DNA of 64,000 bases, from assembly GCF_030272615.1 (NCBI RefSeq), contig NC_081406.1:164467521-164531520 (forward strand), written 5' to 3'. Shown here in pieces: positions 33,972-45,144 of the stretch. The position numbers and the translations under genes were made by a program. Numbering within the stretch: the first letter of the stretch is position 1; each line of letters opens with the position of its first letter. The notes beneath the pieces were generated by a model that worked only from the letters and a program-made list of their open reading frames with translations, did not search any database and was not told the DNA's origin. The stretch is from Cryptomeria japonica (Eukaryota > Streptophyta > Pinopsida > Cupressales > Cupressaceae).

Positions 33972-34092
33972 TCACGCAATTGCATAGACATGATCACACA
34001 ATCGAGCACATAGGGTCACACATTCATGCAGAACCGATCACACGATCATCTAGATCTTGTCACGCAATCGATCAAATCCTGCTACGCATTCG
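33972..34092 (+). repeat. 22-bp array 1 (six units)
   Basis: Cores of the form TCAC(A/G)CA(A/T)TCG start at 33972, 33994, 34016, 34038, 34060 and 34082: exactly 22 bp apart each time. The 11 bp between cores are not conserved. The array lies about 120 bp after the candidate primer site, in the leader of element G. Confidence 0.85.
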
Positions 34093-34498
34093 GTGGCTGG
34101 TTTATGTGTTCTGTCTTTCTTATTTTCCTCATTAGCTACACTCTGTTCTATCTTGATTCTGTAGTAAATTTGTTAAACCCAAATATACTTTAATTATGAC
34201 ATCTTATGGCACATAAGGTGCAATTCAGGATTTTAGGTGCTAGAAGGACGAGGGAACAAAGAAGACAAGCCATACGCTATCAACAAATCCTAAAGGTAAA
34301 AAATAAGATATGAGATCTAGAGGACCAACCAGTCATTGACAGATACAATAGCCTAGTTCTCTCGTATAAAGTAAAATACAAATTACTTAACATAGAGTGG
34401 ATGATGAGAGATCTTGCTAGGGCATCACAATCTATTTTGTAGGTTCCAGATCAGAATTATCTTTTTTTTTTTTAATTTTTGTTTGGTCTGTTTGTGTA

Positions 34499-34652
34499 TC
34501 ACGCATTCGCCTAGTAAGAATCACACAATATTTCTGTCATTATCACACATTCATTCTATTAGAATCACACAATTGTTTTGTTAGAATTACACAATCGCTC
34601 TATTAGAATTACGCAATCGATCATACAAAATCATGCAATTTCTCAGGTATCA
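34499..34652 (+). repeat. 22-bp array 2 (seven units)
   Basis: Cores start at 34499, 34521, 34543, 34565, 34587, 34609 and 34631, again exactly 22 bp apart, with variants TCACGCATTCG, TCACACAATTG and TTACGCAATCG. Here the spacer is partly conserved (TTCTATTAGAA-like in four units). It is separated from array 1 by about 400 bp of non-repeated sequence. Confidence 0.85.
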
Positions 34653-34784
34653 TTATGAATTCATTTTTTTAATTGTTAATCTTCTGCTTTCTATGGATTT
34701 TCTTGGGTTGATGATTATCTGTTTGTAGCATGTGACAAATTCACATAGAGGATTGTATTAGTACTGAATCATGAACACATGCTA

Positions 34785-34990
34785 TCACACTTAAGTTTTG
34801 GGCTTAAAATAAACCTGGTTAAAATGGACATGCATGTCATCACACTTCTGTTTTGGGCTTAAAATAAACCTAGTTAAAATTGACGTGCATGCTTTCACAT
34901 TTTAGTTTGGAGTTTTAAGTTTGAAATGCACATGCATATCTCACACCTAAATTTGGGTTTTAAAATGAACTTGAATCAGGCTTATCAATA
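34785..34990 (+). repeat. 55-bp tandem repeat, about 3.7 units
   Basis: TCACACTT..GTTTTGGGCTTAAAATAAACC is repeated with starts at 34785, 34840 and 34895 (55-bp period) and a diverged unit at 34941. Units share TTAAAAT and CATGC blocks. Non-coding. Confidence 0.75.
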
Positions 34991-35950
34991 GAATAACTCA
35001 CACTTTGTTTTATTTAAGAGAAAGAACCTTTTTATCGTGTTTGGGGTGGAAATATTATTGCATCAAGTATCTTTCCACTTGCCTTTGAGGTCTTGGGAGA
35101 ATGGGAGAAGGTGATAACAACACCCAAATTTTTCATTTTAGTAGTGAGGGGTATCTTTGAGTGGGAATTTCATCACCCCACAGAGGTACTTTGAATTGGG
35201 ATGTGTTGAGGATGTCATCTCTCCCAGCATACCCTTGAGCGATTTTTTTGAGCCACTATATAAATATACTAGTCAGGCAGCTAGAGTGTTGAGTGAATTT
35301 GACATATGTGGGGGCCTTCCCTACACCGAGAAGCTCAACTAAATTATTAAGTGGCTTGCTTTGAGAATCCATCGTTGGATTTGGACCCCTCAAAATTTAC
35401 AATAAGAACCAACTTAGTAGCCAAAATCCCACATTCAGTGATTCTGGGAGTGTGGATCGTACCCCATAGATACCCTTCATGTACCTTGCATTATGATTCA
35501 AAAATCCCTCGGTGATAAGATCTTCGGATATTTAGGGTAAGAGAGACTGGCATGCCTGAGAAGTGTGTGTCATGGAGTGGAGCCAGTGCTGCCAGACTCT
35601 CTAGCTATTCATCTTGTTTAAGTATTTTATTGTAAGGGCCTCATTGAATGGTTTCTATTTTCTATCCTAAGATTGTCTTTTGTACTTTTATGTGTATCGT
35701 TGTACTAGACCAGTATTGATTCATTATTTGGACTATTTTAGGCTCTACCTTGCGTATCTTTGAATTATCAGAGTTTGTTAGAACACAGTTCAGTCAGCTA
35801 TACCTATTGTCAAACAACTATTCTCAGATTTGGAAAAAAGAAAACTTGTCCCACAAACAAAATTACTGGAAACAAAGTCTATCTTGAAACATCAGACAAT
35901 CCAACAAATTCCAAAATTTTGCATACTTGTGACCATAGGTTTTCTTAGAG
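34991..35950 (+). other. Unassigned interior of element G with weak coding character
   Basis: Translation is protein-like in places (35157-35342, FITPQRYFELGCVEDVISPS) with many stops afterwards. I do not recognise the protein. It may be a decayed Gag of this element, but there is no zinc knuckle or other diagnostic motif. Confidence 0.35.
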
Positions 35951-36392
35951 TCCTTTAGGTTTGCATTGTCCTCATTATCACCCTCATTATAGTTCTCATT
36001 TACGTCCTTAGGCTTTGCACAAGTCCTTGCACTATCTTCATTATCATCCTCATTATAGTCCCCATTTATGTCCTTACTTTGCATAGTCCTCATTATCATC
36101 CTCATTTATATCAGTCCTTGCATAGTCTTTGCATAAATCTTCACATAAATCCTTGCATATTCATCATAATCTTCACATAACTCATTGCATAGTCATCATA
36201 ATCTTTGTATAGTCATCATAGTCCTCACATAAGTCCTGGCATAGTCTTTGCATAAATATTCACATAACTCCTTGCATAATCGTCATAATCCTCACATAAG
36301 TCCTTTCATAGTCATCATAATCTTTGCATAAGTCCTTGCATAGTCATCATAATCCCAATTTTAGTCCTTTCATAGTCTTCATCCTCATAAGA
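35951..36392 (+). repeat. CATAGTCATCATAATC minisatellite region
   Basis: About 440 bp of irregular tandem units built from GTCCTTGCATAGTC, ATCATAATC and CTCACATAA. On the minus strand part of it translates into an Asp/Asn/Glu-rich repeat (35863-36105), which I regard as a by-product. Confidence 0.7.
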
Positions 36393-36616
36393 CATAGGGT
36401 CAAATCAGTATCACCTTTTTACATTATCTTCAAAATTAGATTATTCCTTAGTCCAATTCCATAGATTGCATTGTCATTCTTTAGGATTTCATCTTATCAT
36501 TCCTTAATCCAATTTGTCAAAAAAATAGATTGCATTTGTCATCCTCAGTTGCATTTGTCCTTTTTTCAAAATTCTCAAAATCCAAAAAAATATAGGGTTG
36601 CACTTTCATCCCTTAG

Positions 36617-38565
36617 TTGCATTGCATTTCATCCCTAAACTTCAAAAATTACAAAAAATGGCATATAGTGCAATGGTTGAAAAAAGCTCTCAAACTTCCA
36701 AGAGACAACATTACCCTTATCAAACATCCAACTTTCATGGGACCATGTCATTGTGACCAAACAATCAATCATGTCAATCCAACATATACATGTCCCAAAA
36801 AATGCATCAAACTTATCAGGAACAAACAAGTTCCATACCTATTTCTCAATCACTTGAAGAGAAACTAGATTGAGAAATAGAGATTTTGGAACAAAACGTT
36901 AAAAAAGGTGAAGAGTAGATCCCAGATGTTCAAACTATTTCAAAAATTTGGAGATCCCATTACAAACCTAGAGCCAGTTGATGTGCGAGCTCTTATTATG
37001 AAATCAGACATACCAGCTATTATCACACAAATAAACATGAGAAACCAATATCAACAACAAACACATCTAGAAATGCAAGTCCAACAACCAATACAACGAA
37101 CAACACAACTCTCAGCACCACAAATTGTGAAAATAAGTCAACCACTACCAAGGTCACACATAATTACATAATCAATTTTGCCTTTAGTCACATCACATGT
37201 CTATGAATATCCTCCTATGTCTTCAAATACACCACCAAGGGTGTCCCAAACAAATTCAAGTGTATTTACAAACATTTCACCCTTTGTACATCAATCGAAC
37301 ATGATCAATGTGTCACCTATCATGCAATAAGGTAATCTGCCCATGTCTAGCAATGGTTCTTCCCATCAAATCTTTGCACCTCAAGTAGCCTCCATATCTT
37401 CCATCATTTTGTCATATCGTGAAGTCACACAAGAGCACTCCATACCATCTCCATCCAATAATGCAACCTCCCAAGGGCTATCCATAATACAAATCCAATC
37501 TAATCCAAGTCATGATGCTAGTCCTTCCCATGCTTCAGAATTTCAAGACCCATTCACATCATATACCCCTATCATGGAGAGTCCCATTCAAAATCCTTTC
37601 TCATTAGATCAAAATGTTGAAATCTTCCAAGAATGCCCCATGCATATCCAAACTCCTTCCACATGTCAAGAGGATGATCCAAAATCAGAAGAAACGAGTC
37701 TTGAAACAAATAAAGATCAAGAACAACCACTTCCATCCTACCCAATTTTTTATCAAGATCCCATTGACCAAGAATCTTATGATGATCCCCTCTCTCTTTT
37801 ATATTCCATTCATAATTATCCATTTCCAAGTCAAGATCAAAGTATTCCTTCACCTTCATGTCCTAAGAAAGATCCCATTATTTCTCCAGATCTTGATCAA
37901 GATCCCTCCATCCCTTCATCTCCATGTCATAATAGTCCATGTTCCTCACAAGATTCCCTCTCAAATGAATTTACCATTTCTCCTAGTGATCCCAATCCCT
38001 CTACACAATTTGTTCATGAACCCCTTATCAATGAAATCACCAATCCAGAGCATACTACATAGAGAAACTTGTCAACAATTGTATGTGAGCCATTATAACA
38101 TGTAAATGTGGTGATAAAAAAAATCATGGCACTAGCTAATGAAATCAACACCAAAAATTTTTCATCATCTTCTTCATGCACAAGCATAAAACTAGCTAAT
38201 GAGATCGACGCCTGGTTGGCTTCGACATACTCTTCAAGTACATCAATAAAAATAGGCATAGCACCCACTCATGTCGAGAATTTGAAACCAAAATTAATTT
38301 GTCTCATACACCCACACTTGAAAGACTGGGGCAAGAGAATCTACCACAGTTGGATTGCTTTAAAAATGATAAGGCTATAGCTGAAATCATGGGTTCCAAA
38401 GCTGGATTTCCCTCTGATGATCCACAAAATCCAAAAACTAAGGAAATCAACATTGGAGATGTTGAACATGTACACTTAGCTAAGTCCTTATATCCTATTG
38501 GAAAAGACATCTTTATCCGACCCTTCAAACAAAGACCAATGAACTACCTACACAAAACTCCCTAA
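36617..38565 (+). pseudogene. Long Pro/Ser/Gln-rich ORF of element G
   Basis: One frame is maintained through open pieces 36617-36868, 36908-37171, 37343-38062 and 38108-38380, separated only by single stops (for example TAA at 37169-37171 and 37328-37330). It then shifts frame to 38299-38565. Order: a short basic N-terminal part with a Cys/His cluster (CHCDQTINH..TCPKKC), a Gln-rich segment, and a 239-codon open piece dominated by Pro, Ser, Asp and Gln with repeated SQD/PSP motifs. A more folded-looking tail contains IAEIMGSKAGFPSDD and HLAKSLYPIGKDIFIRPF. The piece at 37910 carries SIPSSPCHNSPC, shared with element F. Likely about 650 residues originally. Unrecognised; possibly a Gag-like or accessory protein. 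Confidence 0.5.
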
Positions 38566-39734
38566 CCCTATGAACAACATGCACCTTAAACAATATTATA
38601 TCTAAGGGTTGGGTTAGTTTAGGTTTTACTTTCCATAGTGCATCTCATTTTATTCAAAGCACTGCATCACATATAGTCTTTTTCAAATGCATCACATTTA
38701 TAAAATTTTCTACATTTACATATATCAGCATCAATAAAACAAGGCAATTGTCCAAGTTTATCATTTGTTTGCATTCAAGAGGAACAAAGATCATCTCCTT
38801 TCTTAGATATTTGAACATGAAGTCTTTGAGGTCCTAAGGTCATACATTTTCAACATTACGCTGTGACGACACTTTACTATGGTTGGGTAGTGATTTCACT
38901 ATTTGATACTTGTTAACCCAAAATCTATCAATTGCTATATTTCAAAAACATTAAAAAAATCTCTAATTCATTTGAGACACCTAGTTAATCATATGACTAG
39001 TGAAAAATCTAAAATTCTACTTCAGTGCCGCTATAATAGTCACACCCAAGTAGGTTTCATTACTTACAAGTCAAGGCAAGAAAATATAAAAGAAAAAGAG
39101 CTATGCCAACTATTCATCTCAAGGCAAAAGGGCAATGATATATTAATGAAATATCATGCATACAAAGTGCGACAAAAAGATTGACTATGGGAACATGCGA
39201 GTAAATCCATCAGGGCTATGAATGCATGTTGGCAATGGAGCAATATTTGAGAAATTATAGTCTATAACCTTGTCGGAGCTCTAAAAGCTTGCTGGTAGCG
39301 AGGTTCTATTCAAGATGCTTTTGAAGTTAGAATAATCCATGTAGCTATTCATATAGGACGCTAAGGATTTTTAGTGAACACAAGAGTGGGAATTAACTCA
39401 TTTGCACACACATGGGCAAAAGAAGATCAAAGTTTCAAGAACCAATGGGGATGTTTTCCGCGTCTCCATTTGTAAATCCTAGTCACTAAGTGTGTTAATT
39501 TGGATGTTCCAAGGGACGTTAAGGATCGATTGACCACTTATCTATGAAATTTTTTGTATCTCCAATTCAATTGGTTTATTACAAAATGCTAAACACACAC
39601 AGTCATCCTTGTTCAAATAGGAAATGCATATTCATCATGCATATTGCATTAACATAAGTTGTGTCAAAAATTAATTGTCTCCACATGCATTATGTGGATT
39701 ATCATGTCATATAGGTTTGCATATTGAGGGCATA
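38566..39734 (+). other. Non-coding interior of element G
   Basis: No supportable ORF. 38903-39184 is open but Lys/Ser-rich with no motif. Sequence composition is mixed, with slightly higher GC around 39180-39500. Confidence 0.45.
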
Positions 39735-40560
39735 GCTTAAAAAATCCTAAAAATCATATAAAGTCTTGGAAAAACCCTAAAAAATCAGATAAAGTCTTGA
39801 AAAAACCCTAAAAATCAGATAAAGTCTTGAAAAAAAATCATAAAAAGTCCTAAAAAATCCAAAACAGTGAAAAACATAAAATTATAAAACATCGAAAAGA
39901 AAAAAAAAATCAATACCAAAAACATTCAGTTAAAGATCCTGAAAAAATCCAAACAAAATCATAAAATGTCCTGAAAAAATCCTTAAAAATCGAAAAATCA
40001 ATGCAAGAAAGTATAGACCGTCCATCAAATCAAATCAAGAACAAACAAAATCTCAAAGTCTAAAATCAAATTGATCACATGTCTTGTTAATCAATTTATC
40101 AATCAAACTCTATCAAAAATCAACATATCATACAAGGAAGGGTACACTTGAAACCAGACATATCGATCTTACACGGGATATTCACTCTCTCAAACCAGAT
40201 ATTCCTATCAATCATCAAATGATTAAAACAACAACATAAATCAATATGGCTACTAGATTTTGTCCAAGTTAGTCTTATCTTTAACATTAATGGCATGTCA
40301 TGTTTCATAAAATCCAAAAACAATGGAAAACGTAAAATCCAAAAACAGTGAAAAACATAAAATCCAAAAACAGTGAAAAGAAAAATGATCAAAAAGTCCT
40401 GAAAAAATCAATCAAAAACATCCATAAAATGTCTTGAAAAAATCAACCAAAAACATTCAAATATCAATCCTAAAAAAATCAACCAAAAACATTCAAATAT
40501 CAAAATCCAAAAACAATAAAAAATCAATCAAAAAACTTGCAATAAAATGTCTCGCAAGAA
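39735..40560 (+). repeat. A-rich tandem micro-repeat of element G
   Basis: Irregular units such as CCCTAAAAATCAGATAAAGTC and AAAATCCAAAAACAGTGAAAA, repeated for about 800 bp with purine/A bias. The matching tract in element F is at 3799-3935. AAACCCTAAAA resembles the plant telomere heptamer but is not in (TTTAGGG)n register. Confidence 0.75.
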
Positions 40561-41608
40561 TCAAACACCCTAATAGATATCTAGCAAATGCTTCACACAA
40601 AGTTAACAAAGGATACAACTATCCAGTCAAACATCTGCAATCAATTGATCAAATTGTCTTATTAGTTGTATCAATATCCATATCAAGTGATCATTATCTT
40701 GTTTTAAATGGAAGAGGATACACTCGAAATCAAACAGGTCAGTCTTAAATGGGGTCCACAACTTTATGAGATTAGACATTATCAACTATCACATCAGAAA
40801 ATCAAAATGAAGGCATAGATTAGTATGACTATTGGATTTTGTACTAGTTAGTATTTATCCTTTATCATTTAGTGACATATCATGTTCCTATGCTACTCAA
40901 GGATGTGCACAAGTGACTAGAGGAGCCATGATGGGCATTATCTTTTTATTTGTTTGTTGTTTGTGGTGTGGACCAATGAAGTTCTAGGGAAATTTCTCTA
41001 GTGGGTGTTTGTGTTTGTACGCTCATTCAACAAATATCCTATGGAAAAGTCAATGATAGTTATGCTTGTGACTATCTCACATACCTCAACCCCTAGTTTA
41101 TTTCTCAGAATGGAGGGTTTCACTCCTTGTTTGCTACATGTTTGTTTCTTCAATGAGATATCTTTACATCTTGGTTCCTTATACCCTGATGTGCTAAGCT
41201 CCATTGTTCAATAATAAGGCTCACTGATGAATATATATTGTGCAATAAATAATGACACATGTTCGTGAATCAATCATTCTCGCTTCATCTCATTTGCTTA
41301 TTTCTAGTTTGCTAATTCTTTTCTTATCATCTCTTTTCAAATCATTTTCTATCATCTAACATTATTCTATTTCATTCTAAGGTTCAATCTCTCATATTCT
41401 ATCTCAATATCATCTTCACATCACCTATCTCTATCTCTAATCAACTAACTATTCTTCTATCTCACATCCTTCTTCTTTCAAGAGATCATTCATACCTTTA
41501 ATGCATAAACAATCTCTCGAGGGGGCATTATACCCTAGGCATCATCGGGGCATACCGGGGCAAATTTTTTTGTTTTTCCTTGAAACAATGCCATTCCAAC
41601 TTTGTCTC
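40561..41608 (+). other. 3' interior of element G, no gene
   Basis: Mixed AT-rich DNA. Near its end CTCGAGGGGGCATTATACCC and CATCGGGGCATACCGGGGCAAA form a G-rich block before the PPT. Both-strand ORFs of about 70 codons (41005-41214) are unsupported. Confidence 0.5.
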
Positions 41609-41621
41609 AAAGAGGGGCAAA
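41609..41621 (+). other. Polypurine tract of element G
   Basis: AAAGAGGGGCAAA immediately before the LTR start TGTCGACACC, with GTCTC upstream as in element F. Confidence 0.8.
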
Positions 41622-43009
41622 TGTCGACACCTAAAAATGTCTCATTAATCATGTACTAATTATTCCTCTCATTAGTTAAATAATTATTTAATTAAGATAA
41701 TTAAATGTATTCTTCTAATTTCATATATCTTCATCATCTTACTAATTATTCTATTTTCATTTCTATCATTGTTTAAATATTTAAACCATTTTCTAATGTT
41801 AATTAAATATCTATTAATTAATTAATTTTGATTAAACCCTCAATTTAAATAAATTTTTTTATTTAAATAACTTCATTTTCAATTTCTATCTCTATTCAAT
41901 TAATCATTAACCCTTTTCTAAATATTAATTATTTAGTTAATTGTGATTTTAATCGTTTAATTTAAATAATTTTTATTATTTAATTAAATTAAATTTCTAA
42001 ATAATTAAATATTTTCTTTAAATTATTTAATTAACTAATTTATTCTTCAAATTCCAATTCCAAATCCCCAAATTCTAATTTCATATTTTTTTCTATTTTT
42101 ATTTGATTTCATTAATTCTTCTAATTCAAATCCATTTTCTTCTAATTTCAAGTACATCTGCATAATTTCAAAAATCAAATTAAAAATCAAAGTCAAAGTT
42201 CTAAATATATTCAAATAAAAAATTAAATTTAATATTTGAATTAAATCTCATGCAAAGATTAAATTGGAAATCAAATTCAAAGTGCAAGCACATGCTAAAT
42301 TAATTAATTCAATCAATTAAATAATTAATTCAATTATCTTTTCAATTCCTATTTCTATCTTTTAGTTAGCTTTTTTCTAAATAAAACTGTCAATCAATCA
42401 TCTTAGTTAACTATTCAATCTATTTTAATTGATTATTTCAATTAATTGATTAATTACATCATTTATTTAATTCTCTCCAATCATTCTTTTTTCTATCTTC
42501 TAGTTAGATTTTTCTAAATAAAGCTTTCTTTGTCATCAATTAATTATCCTCCAATCATTCTTTTTCATCTTTCAATCAACTTTTTTCTCAATTAGTTAAC
42601 TCATTTAATCTATTCAATCTATTCTGTTCAACCTCCAAATTAGCAGTTCAACTATCAATCAGCATGTGAGCTCACCTCAGTGCCACCTCTTGATCAATTT
42701 GTTCCACCGTTCAATCAATCCTCTCCAATAATCTATAAATTGAGCATTCAATCTCCATTTTCAACAATCACGAACTTTGAATCTTTGTGTCATTTGTAGG
42801 TTGCTAGCACAATATCTGAGAGGCACCATACCACAAAGAAGAGAAGAGAAATGGAAGCCATGATGCAAAATAGGGAGTTCTATATTGTCTAGAATTATTC
42901 TATATGCATCTATATTTCATTGAGTTTTTGTTTGAATTCTATTAGGATAGGGATTCATGATTTTCCTTTGATTTCTGATTGATTACATTATGAATTTTAG
43001 CATACGAAA
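41622..43009 (+). repeat. 3' LTR of element G
   Basis: Same length as 32458-33845 and alignable throughout. It starts TGTCGACACCTAAAAATG and is followed by the TSD GGTAT. Confidence 0.85.
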
Positions 43010-43014
43010 GGTAT

Positions 43015-43597
43015 ATAGGTTAGTTGGTTAGATAATTTTGTGTAATGGATTGATAGAAGAATATGATAATGTTATGTAATGTGAAACATATGATAGAGAT
43101 CATGTATGTGAGGATATTTATGTAAAGGCGTGTTCTGGTAAAGGGTTTAGGATTTCAGACTAGAACAAACAAAGCTTAATCAGAATGGTATTCAGGCATA
43201 AAAGATGCTATCTTTGCAGTTCAATCATTTCTCCGGATTGTAGTCTAGATTTGTATGTAGTTAGTAAGGCTCCTTTTGTGATTGAGCAGTGTGCTCTAGG
43301 CTGTAAGCCTTCCTGCAAGTGTAGGCCCCTATATTTTGTAATATCTCTTCATATGGCTAGTGAATTGATATTGTGGGTCACAAATCCTGCTGTGGTTTTT
43401 CCTCTTTGAGGTTTTCTACATATAAGTTTGTGTCTTATGATATTCATTTTTGTGATTGGCTTATTGGCTTCTTTACTTCTTTTAATTCTATATGTACTGG
43501 TATACCGGTTGGTGTATGCATGTTTTAATAATGTTAAAATTAAACATTATGGTAGAACACTGATTCACCCCCCCTCTCAGTGTTCTTGGATTCCAAC
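43015..43597 (+). repeat. LTR I, second part
   Basis: Continues LTR I after element G. It contains the paired motif TGTGGTTTTTCCTC..GAGGTTTTCTACATATAAG at about 43391-43425 and ends GATTCACCCCCCCTCTCAGTGTTCTTGG..CCAACA, the style shared by the other copia LTRs here. It abuts the inverted LTR J. Confidence 0.75.
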
Positions 43598-45139
43598 ATA
43601 GCACAATGTACCACTAAGAGGGGGGTGAATCAGTGGTTCCCAATAATATAAACCTTCTAAACCAAACTCTTGGTACCGGTTAGCAAATCAGACACTAAGG
43701 GGATATACTGATGAAGGAAAGTGATCAAATGCAAACACACAAGGATACACAACACATAACACTAGATATACGAGGAAAACCCAATGTGGGAAAAACCTTG
43801 ATAATAAATGCTACTAGAGACTACAACTCCATTCCAGCCTCATAATTAACACGGTTACAAAGTTTAGGGCACCAACCCAAGGAGAACCAACCCCTACACC
43901 AAGTTCCAACTTAGTGAGATACAATACATAAAATCAGTACAATAATTGTAGCTTCATTACAAATGAGTTTTATAACATTTTCAATCTAAATACTTCACCA
44001 GTTTAACTCTTCTCTACTGGTTCTACTCTACTCAGTTCTCTGTCAGTTCAATGTCCTCTGTTTATATCCTCTTCCCTTTGATTTTGTCTTTCATAACCTC
44101 CATCGATACACTCTCTTTTCTCCTTCACCTTCAACAACTCTCTTCCTGAATCTCCATTGTCGGTTCACACAATGGTTATCCTATTTGGCAGCTTGCCGGT
44201 TACTCTAGCCTTACAGGTAAAACCTCTGATAAAAATGCTACTAGTTCAACCTCTCTGTTAGGAAGCTACAACAATTAGATTGTTTTGATCTTCTCTATGA
44301 TCACTCTCTACTCTCTTAGTTACTCTATCTTTTCTGACATCTAGCATCATCTTCTTTCATTTTTGGTTTGCATATTTATATTTGGCTTTCCCACCAAGAC
44401 CAGAGTTCAAACAGTAGTGCGCTAGGGCTTTTCTTAGCCAACTCAATCCGTATCAACTCTGATCAGATCTCCTCTCCTCAATTGATGATATACCATAGAT
44501 CAAACATTACCGCCATTTTTTATGACAATTGTACATGATTTCTATATTTAATGACCTGCAACTTATTTTTCGACCTTGCTTTGTCATTCACTATTAATGC
44601 CTCAACTATTTCCTTCGATAAATGAGCACAAAGATTGGATTGTCCTGCTTGGTTCACATCACCAAAACTCTTTTGCATCTTTATCAACATCGAGATGGAC
44701 TTATTTTGTCATTGATCCATGATTTACGGGTTCCTTATTTAAAGTCGACCTGCTCATCACCTACCACATTGATGGACACTTCACTGACCTCTACATGCTT
44801 GCCACTTGGTATCCTCCTATCATCCTTGTCAGTATCCACCTCTGTTTAGACCACTGATTTGGTTCAGATTCATTCACAGACCAAAACATACTACCAGTGC
44901 TTGCTCATTGGTTTACTAATACTACCTGTACATGTCACCTTATCAGTTATCTTTCATGCCTGCCTTCCTTTGTTGTCTTGTGCTTTCTTACTCGTGGACA
45001 TCCATGTCGGTAACATCTCCTTCTTGCATCTTGCATCTCCTTCTTGTATCCTGTATATACCTCAAGCATACTAGTGATCATCCATACCAGTGAGATGCTA
45101 TACTTACCGGTTGACATCAATGACAATACAATGCCAACA
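43598..45139 (-). repeat. LTR J, inverted LTR of another copia family
   Basis: On the minus strand it starts TGTTGGCATTGTATTGTC (plus-strand end CCAACA at 45139) and ends ATTCACCCCCCTCTTAGTGG about 43617-43636. The paired motif appears as GAGGAAAACCC..GGGAAAAACC (about 43772-43796). The true edge on the left is either 43598 or 43607. It is followed by TGATA (45140-45144), which also precedes LTR I. No interior or second LTR of this family is present. ORFs 44622-45074 are unsupported. Confidence 0.7.
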
Positions 45140-45144
45140 TGATA

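Larger units (their letters stand above)
32458..43009 (+). mobile_element. Element G: 10.5-kb Ty3-like LTR element without pol (LARD type)
   Basis: LTRs are 32458-33845 and 41622-43009 (1388 bp each), TSD GGTAT at 32453-32457 and 43010-43014, and PPT AAAGAGGGGCAAA at 41609-41621. The 7.8-kb interior has one long Pro/Ser-rich ORF region (36617-38565), several tandem repeats and no RT, integrase, RNase H or zinc knuckle. It interrupts LTR I. LTRs differ by several percent by eye. It is related to element F by LTR start, PPT context, the A-rich micro-repeat and the SIPS-PCHN motif. Confidence 0.85.

Noticed and set aside
33972-34652. CRISPR-like array
   Set aside because: The cores are only 11 bp, units are 22 bp, there are no cas genes and the context is a plant retrotransposon. 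It is a periodic leader repeat.
35863-36105. Minus-strand Asp/Asn/Glu-rich protein
   Set aside because: It is produced by the CATAGTCATCATAATC minisatellite read on the wrong strand of element G.
39750-40000. Interstitial telomere repeat (AAACCCT)
   Set aside because: AAACCCTAAAA occurs only within longer 20-33 bp units and is not tandem in a 7-bp register.
44622-45074. Two hydrophobic ORFs as possible membrane proteins
   Set aside because: They lie within the inverted LTR J, have no homologue I can name, and share the T/C-rich composition of the LTR.
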